Shown: in pieces, positions 36,301 through 47,415 of the stretch
Layout: each line of letters starts with the position of its first letter
Position numbering within the stretch: position 1 is the stretch's first letter
NCBI GenBank assembly: GCA_001247695.2
Contig: LGRX02028717.1
Span: 1-64,000 of the forward strand
Source of the DNA: Cymbomonas tetramitiformis
Lineage: Eukaryota; Chlorophyta; Pyramimonadophyceae; Pyramimonadales; Pyramimonadaceae
DNA: 64,000 nt
Direction of reading: 5' to 3'
Program-made: the position numbers and the translations under genes
The notes under the pieces: generated by a model
The model's input: the letters and a program-made list of their open reading frames with translations, nothing else
Databases searched by the model: none
Told to the model about the DNA's origin: nothing

Positions 36301-38437
36301 TCTGCGGGCCTCTGACGCATGTGGAGTGTTGCCCGTGACACCCGCACTCCGCAGATACGGCTGCCCTAGACGCGCTGCACTGGCGGCTCCGCAGACACGG
36401 CTGCCCTACACGCGCTGCACTGGCAGCTCCGCCCCAATGTCAAGCTGTGAGAAGGGTGTGTGCCGGCGGGTGTGGGTCCTCCATGAGAGCAGGGCCAGGA
36501 GCTGCTTCCACGCGAGCGAGTTGAGGCAGTGAAGGGCGCGGAGGTGGCGCTGGACTTCATCCAGTACACCCTTGTGCGAGACCCCTTGCGCCGGCCGACA
36601 CTTGATGACCTCTCGCGCCGCTTCCGTCAGGTCCGGGAGGGCTTTTTCGATTGTGGCGAAGTCCCGTCGGTGTACATCGCCTCTGTCGGGGACCTCGACA
36701 CGCGCGCCGCTGCCAATGCGGATGCAGCACCCTGGGAGCGGCTCATGCTTCGGGAGAGCCAATGCACTTCGGACGATCCCTCAAGCTCTCCCGCCCTCAA
36801 GCTGCTGCCGGAGCATGTCAGCCTGCCACAGGAGCTCCGAGCCTCCAGCATCTTCTACGAGCGCCGACCGACACCTATCACCGAGCAGCTGTGGCTCGGT
36901 CAGCCCGGGGCGCTCTGCGCTGTGCACGCTGCAGTCTCCGCCGCGGCCACAGCGGGTGCATTCCCATCCGAGCCGTTCACTCATGTCGTGCTGTGCATGC
37001 CGATGGATCGGCGCTTGGAGGTGCTCCTGGAGGACGGCCGGAAGGGGGAAGCTGGGACGTCCGAGGCGCAGGCGCTGCAGAGCTGCCGCCGGGCGGGGCT
37101 GGAGACGATGGTGCTGCGGCTGAAGGGGGATGTGAAGCAGGAGGCGAGACGCGGTGGCGGGGGAGACGGTGGGGAGCGCAGTGACGGGGGCTTGGCTGAG
37201 TGCCTCCCACAGTTCCTGCACTTTGTGTGGCAGTCTGCGGGGCGGCCGGAGGCACGGGTGCTGGTAGCGGCGCCACATGCGCTGCAGCGGTGCGCCGGAG
37301 CATTGTGCATGGCGCACCTGATGGCGGAGCGGGCGATGAGCGTGTACGAAGCACTGCTCGAGGTGTCCGGCCGCCGCCTGGGGGCCTCTCCCTCAGTGCC
37401 GCAGCTTCAGTGCCTGCAGGTGAGCTCCCATCGCCGCCCCTTGCGCATGCTAGTCCCATTCGAGAGAGGGAGCACTAAGCCTTGGGGGGTAGCTGGTGAG
37501 AGGGAGGATCGGATGCTCAGATGCATTCGTTATTGGGCAGCCTGCAAGACCCAAACGGGATTTGGCGCACGTAGCCTTTCCTGCTGTGATTGGTCGTCGT
37601 TCCCGTGCTGCGGCTGTTCTCCCAAAGCACGCCCAGGAAGGGTCAAAATTGCATAGGCAGGCTGCCGCATGCCAGTGGCTGAGCCTGAGACTGTGCAGCA
37701 TATATGACAGCCTCTGTGTGACCTATGGATTGAGCGTGAAACTCTGTGACATAGATGACAGCCTCTGTGTGACCTGTGGATTGAGCTGTCGTGAGTTTCT
37801 GCATGCATGTGCTTATGAATAGGGTCCCTCACACATTGCCTGAAATCTCTGTTGGTTTAGAATGTGCTGCCTGACTGGCATGGGCGGCGTGGGTGCCTGG
37901 CAGGCATGGGAAGACTCGCTCATCACGGCGCGCCAGGATCTGCGAGGCTACACACAGCTGTCGTGTGTGTGCGGCCGATGGCGTGTTGCGCTTTTGCGAC
38001 CCTTGGATGCAGTTCAGGACCGGAATCCCCGGCCATGTTCCTGCAGCCCAGGGGAAGCCAGCAGCTGCCCAAGTTTCAGCTGCGCTGCACTGCTCGATGC
38101 GTTAGCAAACCGCCATGGCTATGTCAGCGACTTTGTGTGGTGGGCCTACAGCCGGGAGCAGGACCTTGCATATGATCCCTTGAGTGCCAAGGTGCGGCGG
38201 GTAGAGAGCAGCCCAATGTCCCCAAAGTCCATGGCCGGTAGCAGTTCGGCGACAGCTGGAGGGAAAACGCATTGGCAGCTGTATCAGTGCACTGCATGTC
38301 ACTGCGTAAGCCATGCCGTGGAAGAAACCAATGGAGAACCGGGATCGCGCCAGGTCGCACTCGTGGCCAATTGGTCCTCCCTTATTCAAGGGAAGCAGCA
38401 CCGGCTGTCCTCAAGCTCCGCGATACCCAAATCATGA
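27303..38437 (+). CDS. large multi-exon protein kinase with phosphatase-like C-terminal domain
   Basis: This is a GC-rich host gene. Exons readable by GT..AG borders and kept phase are about 27303-27950, 28518-30884, 31054-31773, 32339-34077, 34401-34508, 35253-35558, 35652-36074, 36493-37419, then a last part ending 38437. The first 800 codons look alpha-helical and repeat-like. A disordered Gly/Ser/acidic region follows, with FTGDLEEDVDAL and FTGDLNEDIDLL as two repeats. The kinase domain follows (VALKLVDL, HYDIKCDN, DFGE, SPE), then a dual-specificity-phosphatase-like domain lacking the catalytic Cys. The 32339-34077 part changes frame at a run of seven G (33131-33137), which may be an error or a real lesion. 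The start and last exons are uncertain. Confidence 0.65.
28018..28230 (+). repeat. intronic tandem repeat
   Basis: Imperfect copies of a GCTCGGCTTCTGCGGCAAATGC-like unit alternate with GGAGTAAAGTGCGTGGAGAC and GTGAAGAAAAGC blocks, in the first visible intron of the kinase gene. Frames across it are repetitive by-products, not exons. Confidence 0.7.
28446..28531 (+). repeat. 43-bp tandem duplication containing a splice acceptor
   Basis: Bases 28446-28488 are repeated exactly at 28489-28531. Each copy contains GTGTGTGACTGCAG followed by GTGACCACCCTCGC, so the intron end and the first codons of the next exon are duplicated. The downstream acceptor (exon from 28518) keeps the frame. Confidence 0.8.
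34885..35200 (+). repeat. intronic minisatellite, 27-bp unit
   Basis: About a dozen copies of GGTGCCTGCCGTGGGGATAC(CCTGCCG) run head to tail with a few CTACC variants and one shortened unit. The array lies in the intron between exons 34401-34508 and 35253-35558. All frames stay open through it, producing false PAVGIPCR-type repeats. Confidence 0.85.
35253..37419 (+). other. kinase and inactive-phosphatase domains of the large host gene
   Basis: Exon 35253-35558 holds the N-lobe with the Lys of VALKLVDL, the helix Glu in EIGLLE and the hinge. Exon 35652-36074 holds HYDIKCDN (from 35694), DFGE (from 35805), GTEYIKSPE and SDVWSIGCLLYEL. Exon 36493-37419 completes the C-lobe (DPLRRPTLDDL) and continues into a dual-specificity-phosphatase-like fold ending MAHLMAERAMSVYEALLEV. 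There the P-loop reads VLVAAPHALQRC where active enzymes have HCxxGxxR, so Cys and His are lost while the Arg position is kept. Confidence 0.7.
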
Positions 38438-39235
38438 TCTCTCCTGCATCTCTCAGATTGTATGCCCTTGCCCAACGATTCCTTTTGCTTGCAGATTGCG
38501 TGTTGGCCAGAGTTTATGGCTCCTGGCATGCGGTTAAACTAACTCGCTGATTTTCTTGTTGTATAAATAGCCGTACATATTTTTTCGTTTGATGCACTTC
38601 TTGGTACGTTTTGCGTGCATCAAAGTAGGTTCCCTGTTTAATTCCCGCATCGCAAGCTCTTTCATCGACTTGATAATTTTATGGCATTTTAGGAAATAAC
38701 GATTACTGCATAACCTGTCCGACGTGAAAATCAAATGCCGCAGTGCACCAGTTCCACGACTCGTGTATCGAACCTTTCTTGGTTGGAGTCGGACACGTCA
38801 GTATGCAGTGGAATGAAGCATGCATGTGTATCCCGACTGATTATATATCTGATATGGTGAGCAAACGCATAAAAGTAGCAGCAACTATACCACATTTCCG
38901 TGCACCCCACACACGAGAAATCTTATTCCCGAAAGGCCATCTCCGAATATTCTGATTGCCTAACAAACTGGCCAAATGCTCCCTTGTATTTAAGAAGGTG
39001 GGCACTGATCTGATGTAAATATACGCGGGTGATATCTATATGATTTAGGTGTGTTTACAGACTTCGGCGAAATTTAATGGATGTATATTGTGCTTGTAGC
39101 GTGCAATATGCTTTGATTCGTGATAGCTGATGGTCTCGGTCGGAGAGAACGGGCACTATACGTCGGAGATAACTGGCAAATACTACATAAAGAGGCTTGT
39201 ATTGGGGGTAGCATCTTTAATAAATCCAATGGCGT
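38438..39235. other. intergenic, nothing recognised
   Basis: Mixed-composition DNA after the kinase gene. It contains no supported exon, repeat array or RNA gene. Confidence 0.4.
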
Positions 39236-39412
39236 TTATTAAATCCATGCGCCTTCCCAGTGTTTTGGGACGCAGAGGAGAAAGTCCTGAACGGGAGGGT
39301 GCCTAGCCGTGAGTTGCTGGCACGTGGCTCCGTGAAAAGTGAGGAGTTAACGGATACGCGCGCAAGGGGCAGAGCTCTGTCGAAGAAGCAGAAAGAAGAA
39401 GAGAAGGAGTAA
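39236..39412 (+). CDS. possible terminal exon of an unknown gene
   Basis: One frame reads FPVFWDAEEKVLNGRVPSRE and ends in a Lys/Glu-rich tail (SKKQKEEEKE) before TAA at 39410. The composition is protein-like, but upstream exons and an acceptor could not be fixed. It may be a fragment. Confidence 0.25.
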   Translation, partial: LLNPCAFPVFWDAEEKVLNGRVPSRELLARGSVKSEELTDTRARGRALSKKQKEEEKE

Positions 39413-40197
39413 CGGCGGCGGCGGAGGTGACAGCAAAGCAACTCGTCTTAAAGTATGCGCGGGTGGTTTATGCTGCCAAGTCCAAATAACGGCGGCATTT
39501 CATCTCCGTACGAGGCCATGCTCCAGCACCACTGCACCACGGCTCAACTGGAAGCTGATTTGCAGGCGTTGTTGGGACCCCCTTAGCCCACAGGTCCATG
39601 TGGAATTTTCTTCTAGATCGGCAATTGGCGTGCTCAATCGGATTTGTATCGCCCGGATTTTAATCCCACACTTTCCTCGTGCAAACCCGTATTTCCCTTT
39701 CGTGAATACACACTTAATGGGATCAAATCCCAATATTTATCCGACAATATCAGGATTATAAATGAAAGCACACGCACCGAAAAATGTTATGGGATATCGT
39801 TGGAAAGGTCTTTTCAAGGTCTGAAAGCTGCTATAGTCAAATATTTCTCGCTTGAAGCGCTGCGATTGTTATTCACATTTGAAGGCTGTTTTGGGGGATT
39901 AAACCCCACCGGAAAATGGCTGATGCACAGGGTCGGGGGAAATAATCGTAGGCAAGTGCTTGCTTAAAACGGGAAACTCGGAAAGATTTATCAGTTAGAA
40001 TTTGCTGGACAAAATAAATCCTAGCAGAATGGTTGCTATGTTGGGTTGAGATATATTCGGATAAGGCCGAAGCGCCAATATACCTGATTTTTTGGAAGTC
40101 CTGGGACAACATCTGGAAATAAGAAGTGCCATACCGACAATATATAGTGACACATGAGCAGTACGGCAAATGGCAATGCCCCATATGGTTAAGTCAA
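39413..40197. other. intergenic, nothing recognised
   Basis: No supported gene. The sequence contains scattered TTTAATCCC / GGGATTAAA-type motifs in both orientations (near 39660-39910), suggesting old repeats. Confidence 0.35.
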
Positions 40198-40341
40198 GGC
40201 GGATGCACATTGCTCTTAAAGGCCGTCGGCCAATTGGAGGGGTGAAGCAAACACCCCCCAGGAGTTTAAGCTTGTAGCTACGGGGGTCAAATATCGTCTC
40301 CAGAGTTGCCCCCAGGAAGCCAGGAGCAATGTTCATCCGCC
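40198..40341. repeat. 144-bp element with 18-bp inverted ends
   Basis: GGCGGATGCACATTGCTC at 40198-40215 pairs with the reverse complement of 40324-40341 with one mismatch. The interior is GC-richer and has ACCCCCCAGG and GCCCCCAGG motifs. It could be a MITE or a structured RNA gene. No target duplication is evident. Confidence 0.4.
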
Positions 40342-40577
40342 CTCATCTACTTAATACAAATCGCGCTTCAATGAGCAATCGAGGCATGCACACTTATGCT
40401 GTATACATAAGCGTGTTTTGACATGTGTATATGCATTTGTTTCATTCAACTACGCCGTATTTACACGATACGTCACACAAATGATTAGGAAGGAGTACTT
40501 TTATATGACATCACTGGGTGTCTAGACCATCCACAAAAGTAATACATATTAAAACTATACGTATACCACCAGTGCCG

Positions 40578-41870
40578 CAAAAGGGCCCATATTGGGACAT
40601 GTCCCAATATGTGTCCGACACATATTGGGACACTTGGACACATATTGGGACACTTGGACACATATTGGGACACTTGGACACATATTGGGACACTTGGGCA
40701 CATATTGGGACACTTTGACACATATTGGGACACTTTGACACATATTGGGACACTTTGACACATATTGGGACACTTTGACACATATTGGGACATTTTGACA
40801 CATATTGGGACATTTTGACAAATATTGGGCCAATATGTGTCAAAGACTCAAAGTGTCCCAATATGTGCCTCGATCGTTCCAAAACATGAATCGACTGTTC
40901 CACGTGCGAATATTATCTACCAAGGCTCTATATCGATATTTCCGATAACCGATACTATCGATATATCGTATTTATCGTCGATTATCGGATTGCAATGTCT
41001 AACTATCGATTGTGCAGGTTGTGGTGTTCCATATTGAATTTATAACAAATTGCATATAAATGTCCAAGCAATCGATTATTTATCGATTGTGCCGATTATC
41101 GATACCTTTTTTCGGATATCGGATTGTATCGATACCGAAAAACCAAACCGATATAGAGCCCTGTTATCTACGTGGCAATGATTTCACAAGTGTATTAAAA
41201 TCGCTAATTATCCGACATAAAATGCGAAAGGCGGGGAAATGCAAAGGCGGCGCAATCTTCGACAGCTCGGTTCCATAGGCATTTAAAAATCGGTTATGGC
41301 ATTTTAAAAATCGTGGGAGGACCCCCCACACACACACACCACCCCTCACCCCTCACCCTCACCCCTCGGGCGAAACCCCTCATACTTTAACCCCCCTTCC
41401 CCCTGCCCTCTGCCCTGCCCCGCCCCCGCCCTATACACTGCGAAATTCCGTCTATTTTATTTTATTTATTTGTCAACCGTTTTATAGACTTCCCCCCTAG
41501 AGAATATATATTTTCGTGACATAACCGATTTTTAAATGCCTACGGAACCAAGCTGGCGAACATTTTTATACACTCTCTGTAAAATTAATGCCACGTAGAT
41601 AGCATTCGCACGTGGAATAGTCGAGTCAAAAACATGTTCTGGAACTATCGAGGCACATATTGGGACACTCTGGCACATATTGGGACATTAGGGACACATG
41701 TTGGGACAACAGGGACACATATTGGGACAGTAGGGACACATATTGGGACAACGGTAGGGACACATAATGGGACAGTGGTGACACATATGGGGACATGTCC
41801 CAATATGTGTCAAAGTGTCCCAATATGTGTCCGCCACGTATTGGGACATGTCCCAATATGGACCCTTTTG
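40578..41870. mobile_element. fold-back transposon with tandem-repeat inverted ends
   Basis: Both ends begin CAAAAGGG(C/T)CCATATTGGG in opposite orientation and then consist of arrays of an 18-bp unit, ACACATATTGGGACACTT. The left array is 40600-40860 and the right array 41653-41862. CACCAGTGCC flanks the element directly at 40567-40576 and 41871-41880. Long, internally repetitive inverted ends with a 9-11 bp target duplication are typical of fold-back or Mutator-like non-autonomous elements. The 0.8-kb interior has no transposase. A CCCTCACCCCTC simple repeat lies at 41335-41420. Confidence 0.8.
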
Positions 41871-42140
41871 CACCAGTGCCCGCATCATCTTCACCGTCTC
41901 GTATCCAGCAGCCTCATGCAGTGCCGCATCGGCCCCCCTTGCGTTCTGAGCTTGGAGATCGCTCCTCAGTGCCACCAGTGCCTGATGCACCATCTCCACC
42001 GTCAGGTGCGCTAGCTGCCTCGTGCACCAGTGTTGTATACCCCGTTGCATTCTGCGAGCCTCGAGCAGGTGTCGTGCCATCATTAGCAGCATGGCTGAGG
42101 TCCGCGCCCGCTTCCTTTCTTTTGACGAAACGCCACATAT
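41871..42140 (-). pseudogene. ankyrin-repeat gene fragment
   Basis: Minus-strand frames read GADAALHEAAGYETVKMMRA next to the fold-back element and, in another frame, EAGADLSHAANDGTTPA upstream. These fit ankyrin repeats (GAD...NDG.TPL...AA..GH). The frame changes and the lack of a continuous repeat run indicate decay. The fold-back element inserted into it. Confidence 0.5.
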
Positions 42141-42419
42141 ACACTAGGTTTCAACCATGTGGGTTGCTCCAAAGCGATGTTCCCAGCAGCCGGGTGCTGA
42201 CGGACACCTTAGGCCGCCCCGAAACCAGGGTAGGTATCTTACCGGCTATTGACCGGCCGCAGGTCGTACAGAAAGGCCTGCGGCCGAAATGCGGCCGATG
42301 GTTCGCATCAGTTGCGGCCAACCCCAATTTGTAAAATTCACGCAAATTTTCACAAAATTCTAGAAAATTTCCAAATTTCATATACTTGTAAAGTTAGCTG
42401 ACGGCCATGCTAGGTATCA

Positions 42420-43000
42420 TACCGCCGTGTTGAGTTAACACGCATATGTGTTAAGTTAACATGCCGCTTGTTACCGAGTTACAGGCGGACATGATTCGTG
42501 TGTGTTAAGTTATCACACCGTTGCCGTGTGTTAAGTTAGCCGCAAACACGCGTGTAATATATATCGCACCGTTGTATTAAGTTCGCAGACGTGTGTGTAA
42601 CGTTATCATACCATTTTATTAGGTTAACGTACATGTAGTGTGTCAAAATACCATACCGTTGTAGGTATTGAGTTTCCTATATCCGCCTGGTGAGAGGGTG
42701 TATTAGGGTTTAATGCGGTTGTGTTAAATTAACAGATAACCCCCGCATTAAGCTACCACTCCATTTCATTAGGTTAGGTTGCAGTTTTGTTATGTAGTCG
42801 GGCAAGTGTGTTACGTTATCACTTTGTTTTAATGAGTTTGCACACGGCTTTGTTTAACAGGCAACTTTGTTATAAGGTTGCATACCGTTGTATTAAGTTA
42901 GCTGACGGTTTTGTTAAGTTTGCGGCACCCGACCGTGTTATGTTATCATATTGCCGTGTTAAGTTAATAGACATGTGTGTAAGTTGTGCTAAGCTATCCG
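42420..43000. repeat. degenerate satellite-like repeat
   Basis: Imperfect units of about 30-45 bases built on GTGTTAAGTTAACA and CATACCGTTGTATTAAGTTA recur across nearly 600 bases. Units are too diverged to be a young array. No gene is present. Confidence 0.65.
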
Positions 43001-43218
43001 CGGGTAGGTTTGAGTTGTCCGATATCTCGTTTTGGGAACCGCGAGACGGTGCGCTTGCGGTTTAAAAACAAGTGTTTATACTTAGGAAAGAACGAGACAA
43101 TAATGCGGTGTTGCGGTCCCCTTCGGCTTATTCGAAGGGGGAGATTTTTAGATATATCCATCCATCCGCCACCTCTGCGGTTGATTCATGATTGTGCTCG
43201 ACCCGACGACAGAAGGGC

Positions 43219-43262
43219 ACAAGCGACATCGGCATCGGCATCATCGGCATCGGCATCATCGG
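43219..43262. repeat. short (GGCATC)n repeat
   Basis: GGCATCGGCATCATC hexamer repeats, the same type as the larger array at 43638-43880. Confidence 0.8.
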
Positions 43263-43637
43263 CTATACGGCTAGCGGTATACCGCCGGTATATCTCGGAA
43301 GTGTGGTTCACATTGTTGTTCACGGAATACAGGCATCACGAAACAAGTTTCGCGGAAACGGATAACTTGTTAAGTTAAGATACTCTGAGGGAACCGAAAC
43401 CTAAAACCTCGCACGTCGATCGGTCGGAACTTCCGCATTGAGTATTGTACTCGTACTCCTACTATCACTACTGCTCTATGTTGGCAGATACGCAATACGC
43501 GTAAAAGTTCGAGACCCCGAAATACGTAAATTACGCGTACTGCCAACATACTGCTACGGTCACTACGTCACTACTGTACCGTCTGGACGGATTTGAGCCT
43601 GCCTGTCAAGGCTGCGTGGGTCCTAACGTACCCAGAT

Positions 43638-43880
43638 CTCGGCATCGGCATCATCGGCATCGGCATCATCGGCATCGGCATCATCGGCATCGACATCGGC
43701 ATCGGCATCGGCATCGGCATCGGCATCGGCGATCGGCATCGGCATCGGCATCGGCGATCGGCATCGGCATCGGCATCGGCATCGGCATCGGCATCGGCAT
43801 CGGCATCACATCGGCATCGACATCGGCATCGACTTCGGCATCGACTTCGGCATCGGCATCGATTTCGGCATCGGCATCGC
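43638..43880. repeat. (GGCATC)n microsatellite
   Basis: About 240 bases of nearly uninterrupted GGCATC hexamers with a few GATC, ACATC and TTC variants towards the 3' side. Open frames (Asp-Ala, Ile-Gly, His-Arg repeats) are artefacts of the hexamer. Confidence 0.95.
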
Positions 43881-44638
43881 AGCTGCACGCGGCCCAAGCC
43901 CGCCCGGCCCGCGGGGACGGGAGACAATTATTTGGGATGCACGGACAAAACAGAATTGCATAGCTTGCTCTAAACGGGACCAGAAATCAGTAAACGAGAA
44001 GCCAAGGTCGAGGAAGGCAGTAATAAAACTTGCACATTTTGCATAGCTCCGTCGACGCAATGGCATACAGCTCGGAGCGATGGTCACGAGGGACAGGAAC
44101 TGGAATTGGCTTGAGTGGACACAAAAATCAGTTCAGGTTGGTAAACTCGTCGTCCGTGTCGTTTTGCTTCTGGATGCAAAATGTTGGCAAGCGTTTTCAC
44201 AGACATTCCCAATTCCGCAGGCTGGGCGTTCAGATTGAAAACTGGGTCGAAGATTCGCACAGCAAAATCGGGAAAGCGGAAGGTTCAGAAGCTCTGTGGG
44301 GTGATCCGAAAAATGCGTTCAGTGATGAGACCACCCACGGGTCCGACTACGATGGACAGGTTTCCCCTCCTCATGCACCAGCACACCTAAATATCTTACG
44401 TAGACTTCATGCAGTTTCGGCTTGGAAGTGAAGTTCCGTCGTTCCGGACTCTTGCTGGTGCTTCCGCTCTTAAGCTGTGCCTGTGGTTGCGGCTCTGCTC
44501 TGCATGGCGCTCTTGTCCAACTTGCGAACTCATGGAAAGCGGAGAAGCAGAGAATCTGCGGTGATATGGCACTCCCCTCTCTGTGGTAGAAAATCCACAA
44601 AGCAAGAAAGCATAGTGGAGGCGTGCTTGCAAGGGCAA

Positions 44639-46036
44639 ATGTCAAGCTTACGGTGCACCGGATTATGCACACAGGGGAAAAGTGGAGCGCAAATTTTGGA
44701 CATTGCGGATAGGAAAGATTTGCAAGCATGCCCAGGTGAGTCTGCTTCGACCAAGGAGAGTAGTCAATGCGACGACTGACTTCTTTGCTTCTTTTCTTTT
44801 TTAAGGTCACGCCACGTCGCGCCCCGCGGGAGTTGCCGGAGCCCCTGCAGCCTGCATCACATAGGTTTCACGTCGATGTGCTCTCGCGCTGCGCCGCTCT
44901 TCGCGCAGCCCTTTTCTTTCCGCATCGCTTTCAGTTGAAGACTTTTGACACCTAGACGGATACGGTGCAGCTCTTGGAAGCTGATTGTGTTTTTCAACTG
45001 CAGTTTGCGTCGAGCTAAACTCGATACGTGTGTAAATATCTTAAAGCGATAGTTAGCACTGTTTGCAGACAAAAGAGAGTTGTTTGTGCACTGAGGGCTG
45101 CGTGTCGAGGTCATTGTATGCTGTAAAGCCCTGCTTGCTCATCGCCACACTTATGCAGGTGTGGCAAAGGGGCACATGTTTTCGCATGGGCTTGATGCGT
45201 CGTCGTATGAGCAGAAGACACACTATGCCACGCTCAACTCGCTAAACTATGCAGAACCCGCTCTTGACAAGCAGAGGGTACGCCTCACATATCATCACCA
45301 CCCTCACATATCTTCACGCTGTTTGTTCCGGGAAGCTGCCGTCTGAATACCTACACTCTGCTTTTTGGTTAGTCTTGCTCTCCTTATCAAAGTACCAAAG
45401 CGAAAACTTCAATGATATACACAACGGCACTGCTCGGTTGCTTCAATTGTGTATCATATCGCAGCACGGCATACACGTACGAGGCAAGCTGAGAACTTCA
45501 CTCTTCCAGGTACACGAAAATCTTTGGGCAGGCTCCAAATTTAATGACGGAAAGGTTCCAGCTAATGGAGGCGGGAAGACTGAGTTAATGTCCACGAAAT
45601 CCCAACAATACGCCGCTGATAAGGCTCGCAGTATGTATAGAACGACAAACGATGATTACCATAACAAAACTGCAGAGGATATGATGGGCGCTACGTTGAA
45701 GGCGACTCTTGCCCAGCCTCAAGCAGACGGCGGGCAAAGGTCAGTTCGTTGTTTCCCCTATATACTCACCATACATACGGTTTTTTCCTTCTCGAAGAAG
45801 TTACAACTGGGAGCCTGCCTAGGCTTCGACAGAGTAGACAGAGAGACAGTGCAGGGGGCTCGTAGCCAATAGCAGAGGAGCATTAATCTTCATCTGCTTC
45901 ACCTGACCTCTCACCCTTGAGACTTATGTGAAAGGTGGTTTGTTGCAGGGCGCAAGTCGGGAGGAAAGCCGTTGGTGACTCCGTGGATGAGTTCAACTTG
46001 GAGCATCAGAAAATAGGACTCCGCAAGCCGCTCTGA
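44639..46036 (+). CDS. small spliced host gene, possible axonemal protein
   Basis: Four exons keep phase by eye: 44639-44735 (donor CAG|GTGAGT), 45159-45277, 45510-45739 and 45949-46036 (TGA). The protein contains GHMFSHGLDASSYEQKTHYA, a Lys/Gln-rich middle with MYRTTNDDYHNKTAEDM and ends LEHQKIGLRKPL. The pattern of short spaced T(T/S)xxDYxx motifs in a small basic protein resembles microtubule inner proteins of cilia, but I cannot name one. The first exon is the least certain and the frame is open further upstream. Confidence 0.5.
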
Positions 46037-46526
46037 AGTCATCTTTCGTTGAGAGAGTCAACGTTCCAATTTGCCAGTCGAGCATATTCGTTCTGTTGCT
46101 CTAGTATGTGTGGGGCGTTCCAGGTGGGGTGTGACTAATTGGCTGGGTGGAGTAAAAAACACCTTCCGTCTCGAGGCAGTGGGCCTACAGAGAAGACCAC
46201 GGCTTGACAGCTTAGATCCTTGTTCATCTGAATGTTTTTTAGAATGCTTCTCTGTAAACCGTTATACATGCTGTTTGGATTCCTAGGACATACGTTATTA
46301 GTAACCTGCTTTGGTAGGACCTGCTGTATGCAAGATCCGTCAAAGCCCCACATTGGTGCTGGCAAGTGAACTGTGCAAGGTTGGACCCAAACACCTTCTA
46401 ACTGAAAACATCTGCAACAGAAGGGATATAACAGACTTTAATAGCAATATTTCTCTTTTGCTCGAATCCTCATTTGCCAAAGGCAGGCAATGCAATACAT
46501 TTCATTAAAATGATTTTGTAAAGTGT
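46037..46526. other. intergenic, nothing recognised
   Basis: This is the likely 3' region of the spliced gene, followed by AT-rich DNA next to the retroelement relic. No gene or repeat is supported. Confidence 0.35.
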
Positions 46527-47415
46527 TTAAAATGAATAAAGTGCATTTTGAATGCTTTCTAAACTATAATTTGATAATGGAATTTGATGAATGTCCAGAC
46601 TGTCTGTGCCAGTCACCAAAAGGAAACAGAGTCCCTGGGTCGGGAGCGGTGGGAGGAGCAAAAGGAATAGAGCTGAACACGGGTGTCGCTTCGTCACAGG
46701 CAGACTGGCCCACCATGCTAAGTCCACTCGAGCTGCACGAGAAATCTTCAACTTGGCTCCCCAGCTGCGCTTCTCCGCCAGCAGGAAGTAGAGCTCCGAA
46801 GCCAGCACGAAGTAGAGCAGGTAGAGTCGCGCCGCTCGCACGGCGAGGTACACCGATTGACAGAGTCCCGTGAAAGTTGCCAGTCTCCTTGCAGCAATTC
46901 ACCGCCGACTCCTCGCTGCGTCGCACCGAATCTCCTTCGCCTTGACGTGGATTTTGGGTACCCGTCGTTCGGTCACACGAAATTGACCCAGCTTCAAGTC
47001 CACCTCCAAACCGAGGCGCTCTACCACTTGAACTAGCCCTGCTCATTACCCCTTCTTCTCGTTCCACTGTAAAACGAGACGATGAAGCACGAGTTGGACT
47101 TTTTCTCGTCGTAGAAAGCCTTCTCGCTGAGAGTCGACTAGCATCCAACAATCGTCCATGTACGGCAGTCGTCCCCACGAGCGCCAATCGACCATCCCGC
47201 TGTGACGGTGCGCGTCCCCACCAGCGCCTCCTCCTCTGCGACGTACTGACCATCGCTGTCGTACTACGGAACCGTCCCGTAGCTTCACGATCTCCCTGCG
47301 ATCTTCTGCTGCTTGCGGAGAACGAAGGGCCTCCACCATCAACCGCACGAACTTGCAGAACACCATCGGCGCGTCGCTCAACCCGAACCGTGGGAGGCAG
47401 CTGTAACCCTCCTCA
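46527..47415 (-). pseudogene. DIRS-like retroelement relic: reverse transcriptase and RNase H
   Basis: On the minus strand the frame from 47415 reads PRFGLSDAPMVFCKFVRLMV, then the active-site motif LPYMDDCWMLVDSQ. It stops at 47046. Other frames continue VVERLGLEVDLKLGQFRVTE, then LATFTGLCQSVYLAVRAARL and KRSWGAKLKISRAARVDLAW, which is the RNase H region in the style of DIRS or Ngaro elements. Several frameshifts show it is dead. No tyrosine recombinase or terminal repeat was found nearby. Confidence 0.6.

Noticed and set aside
40600..40860. Regular short repeats resembling a CRISPR array
   Set aside because: Units are contiguous without unique spacers, an inverted counterpart exists at 41653-41862, and the organism is eukaryotic.
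43571..43973. Long open frames of Asp-Ala, Ile-Gly or His-Arg dipeptides
   Set aside because: They are translations of the (GGCATC)n microsatellite, open in all frames.
44640..44715. HRIMHTGEKW, similar to a C2H2 zinc-finger linker
   Set aside because: No Cys/His pairs surround it and the frame stops at once. The overlapping frame joins the downstream exons in phase.
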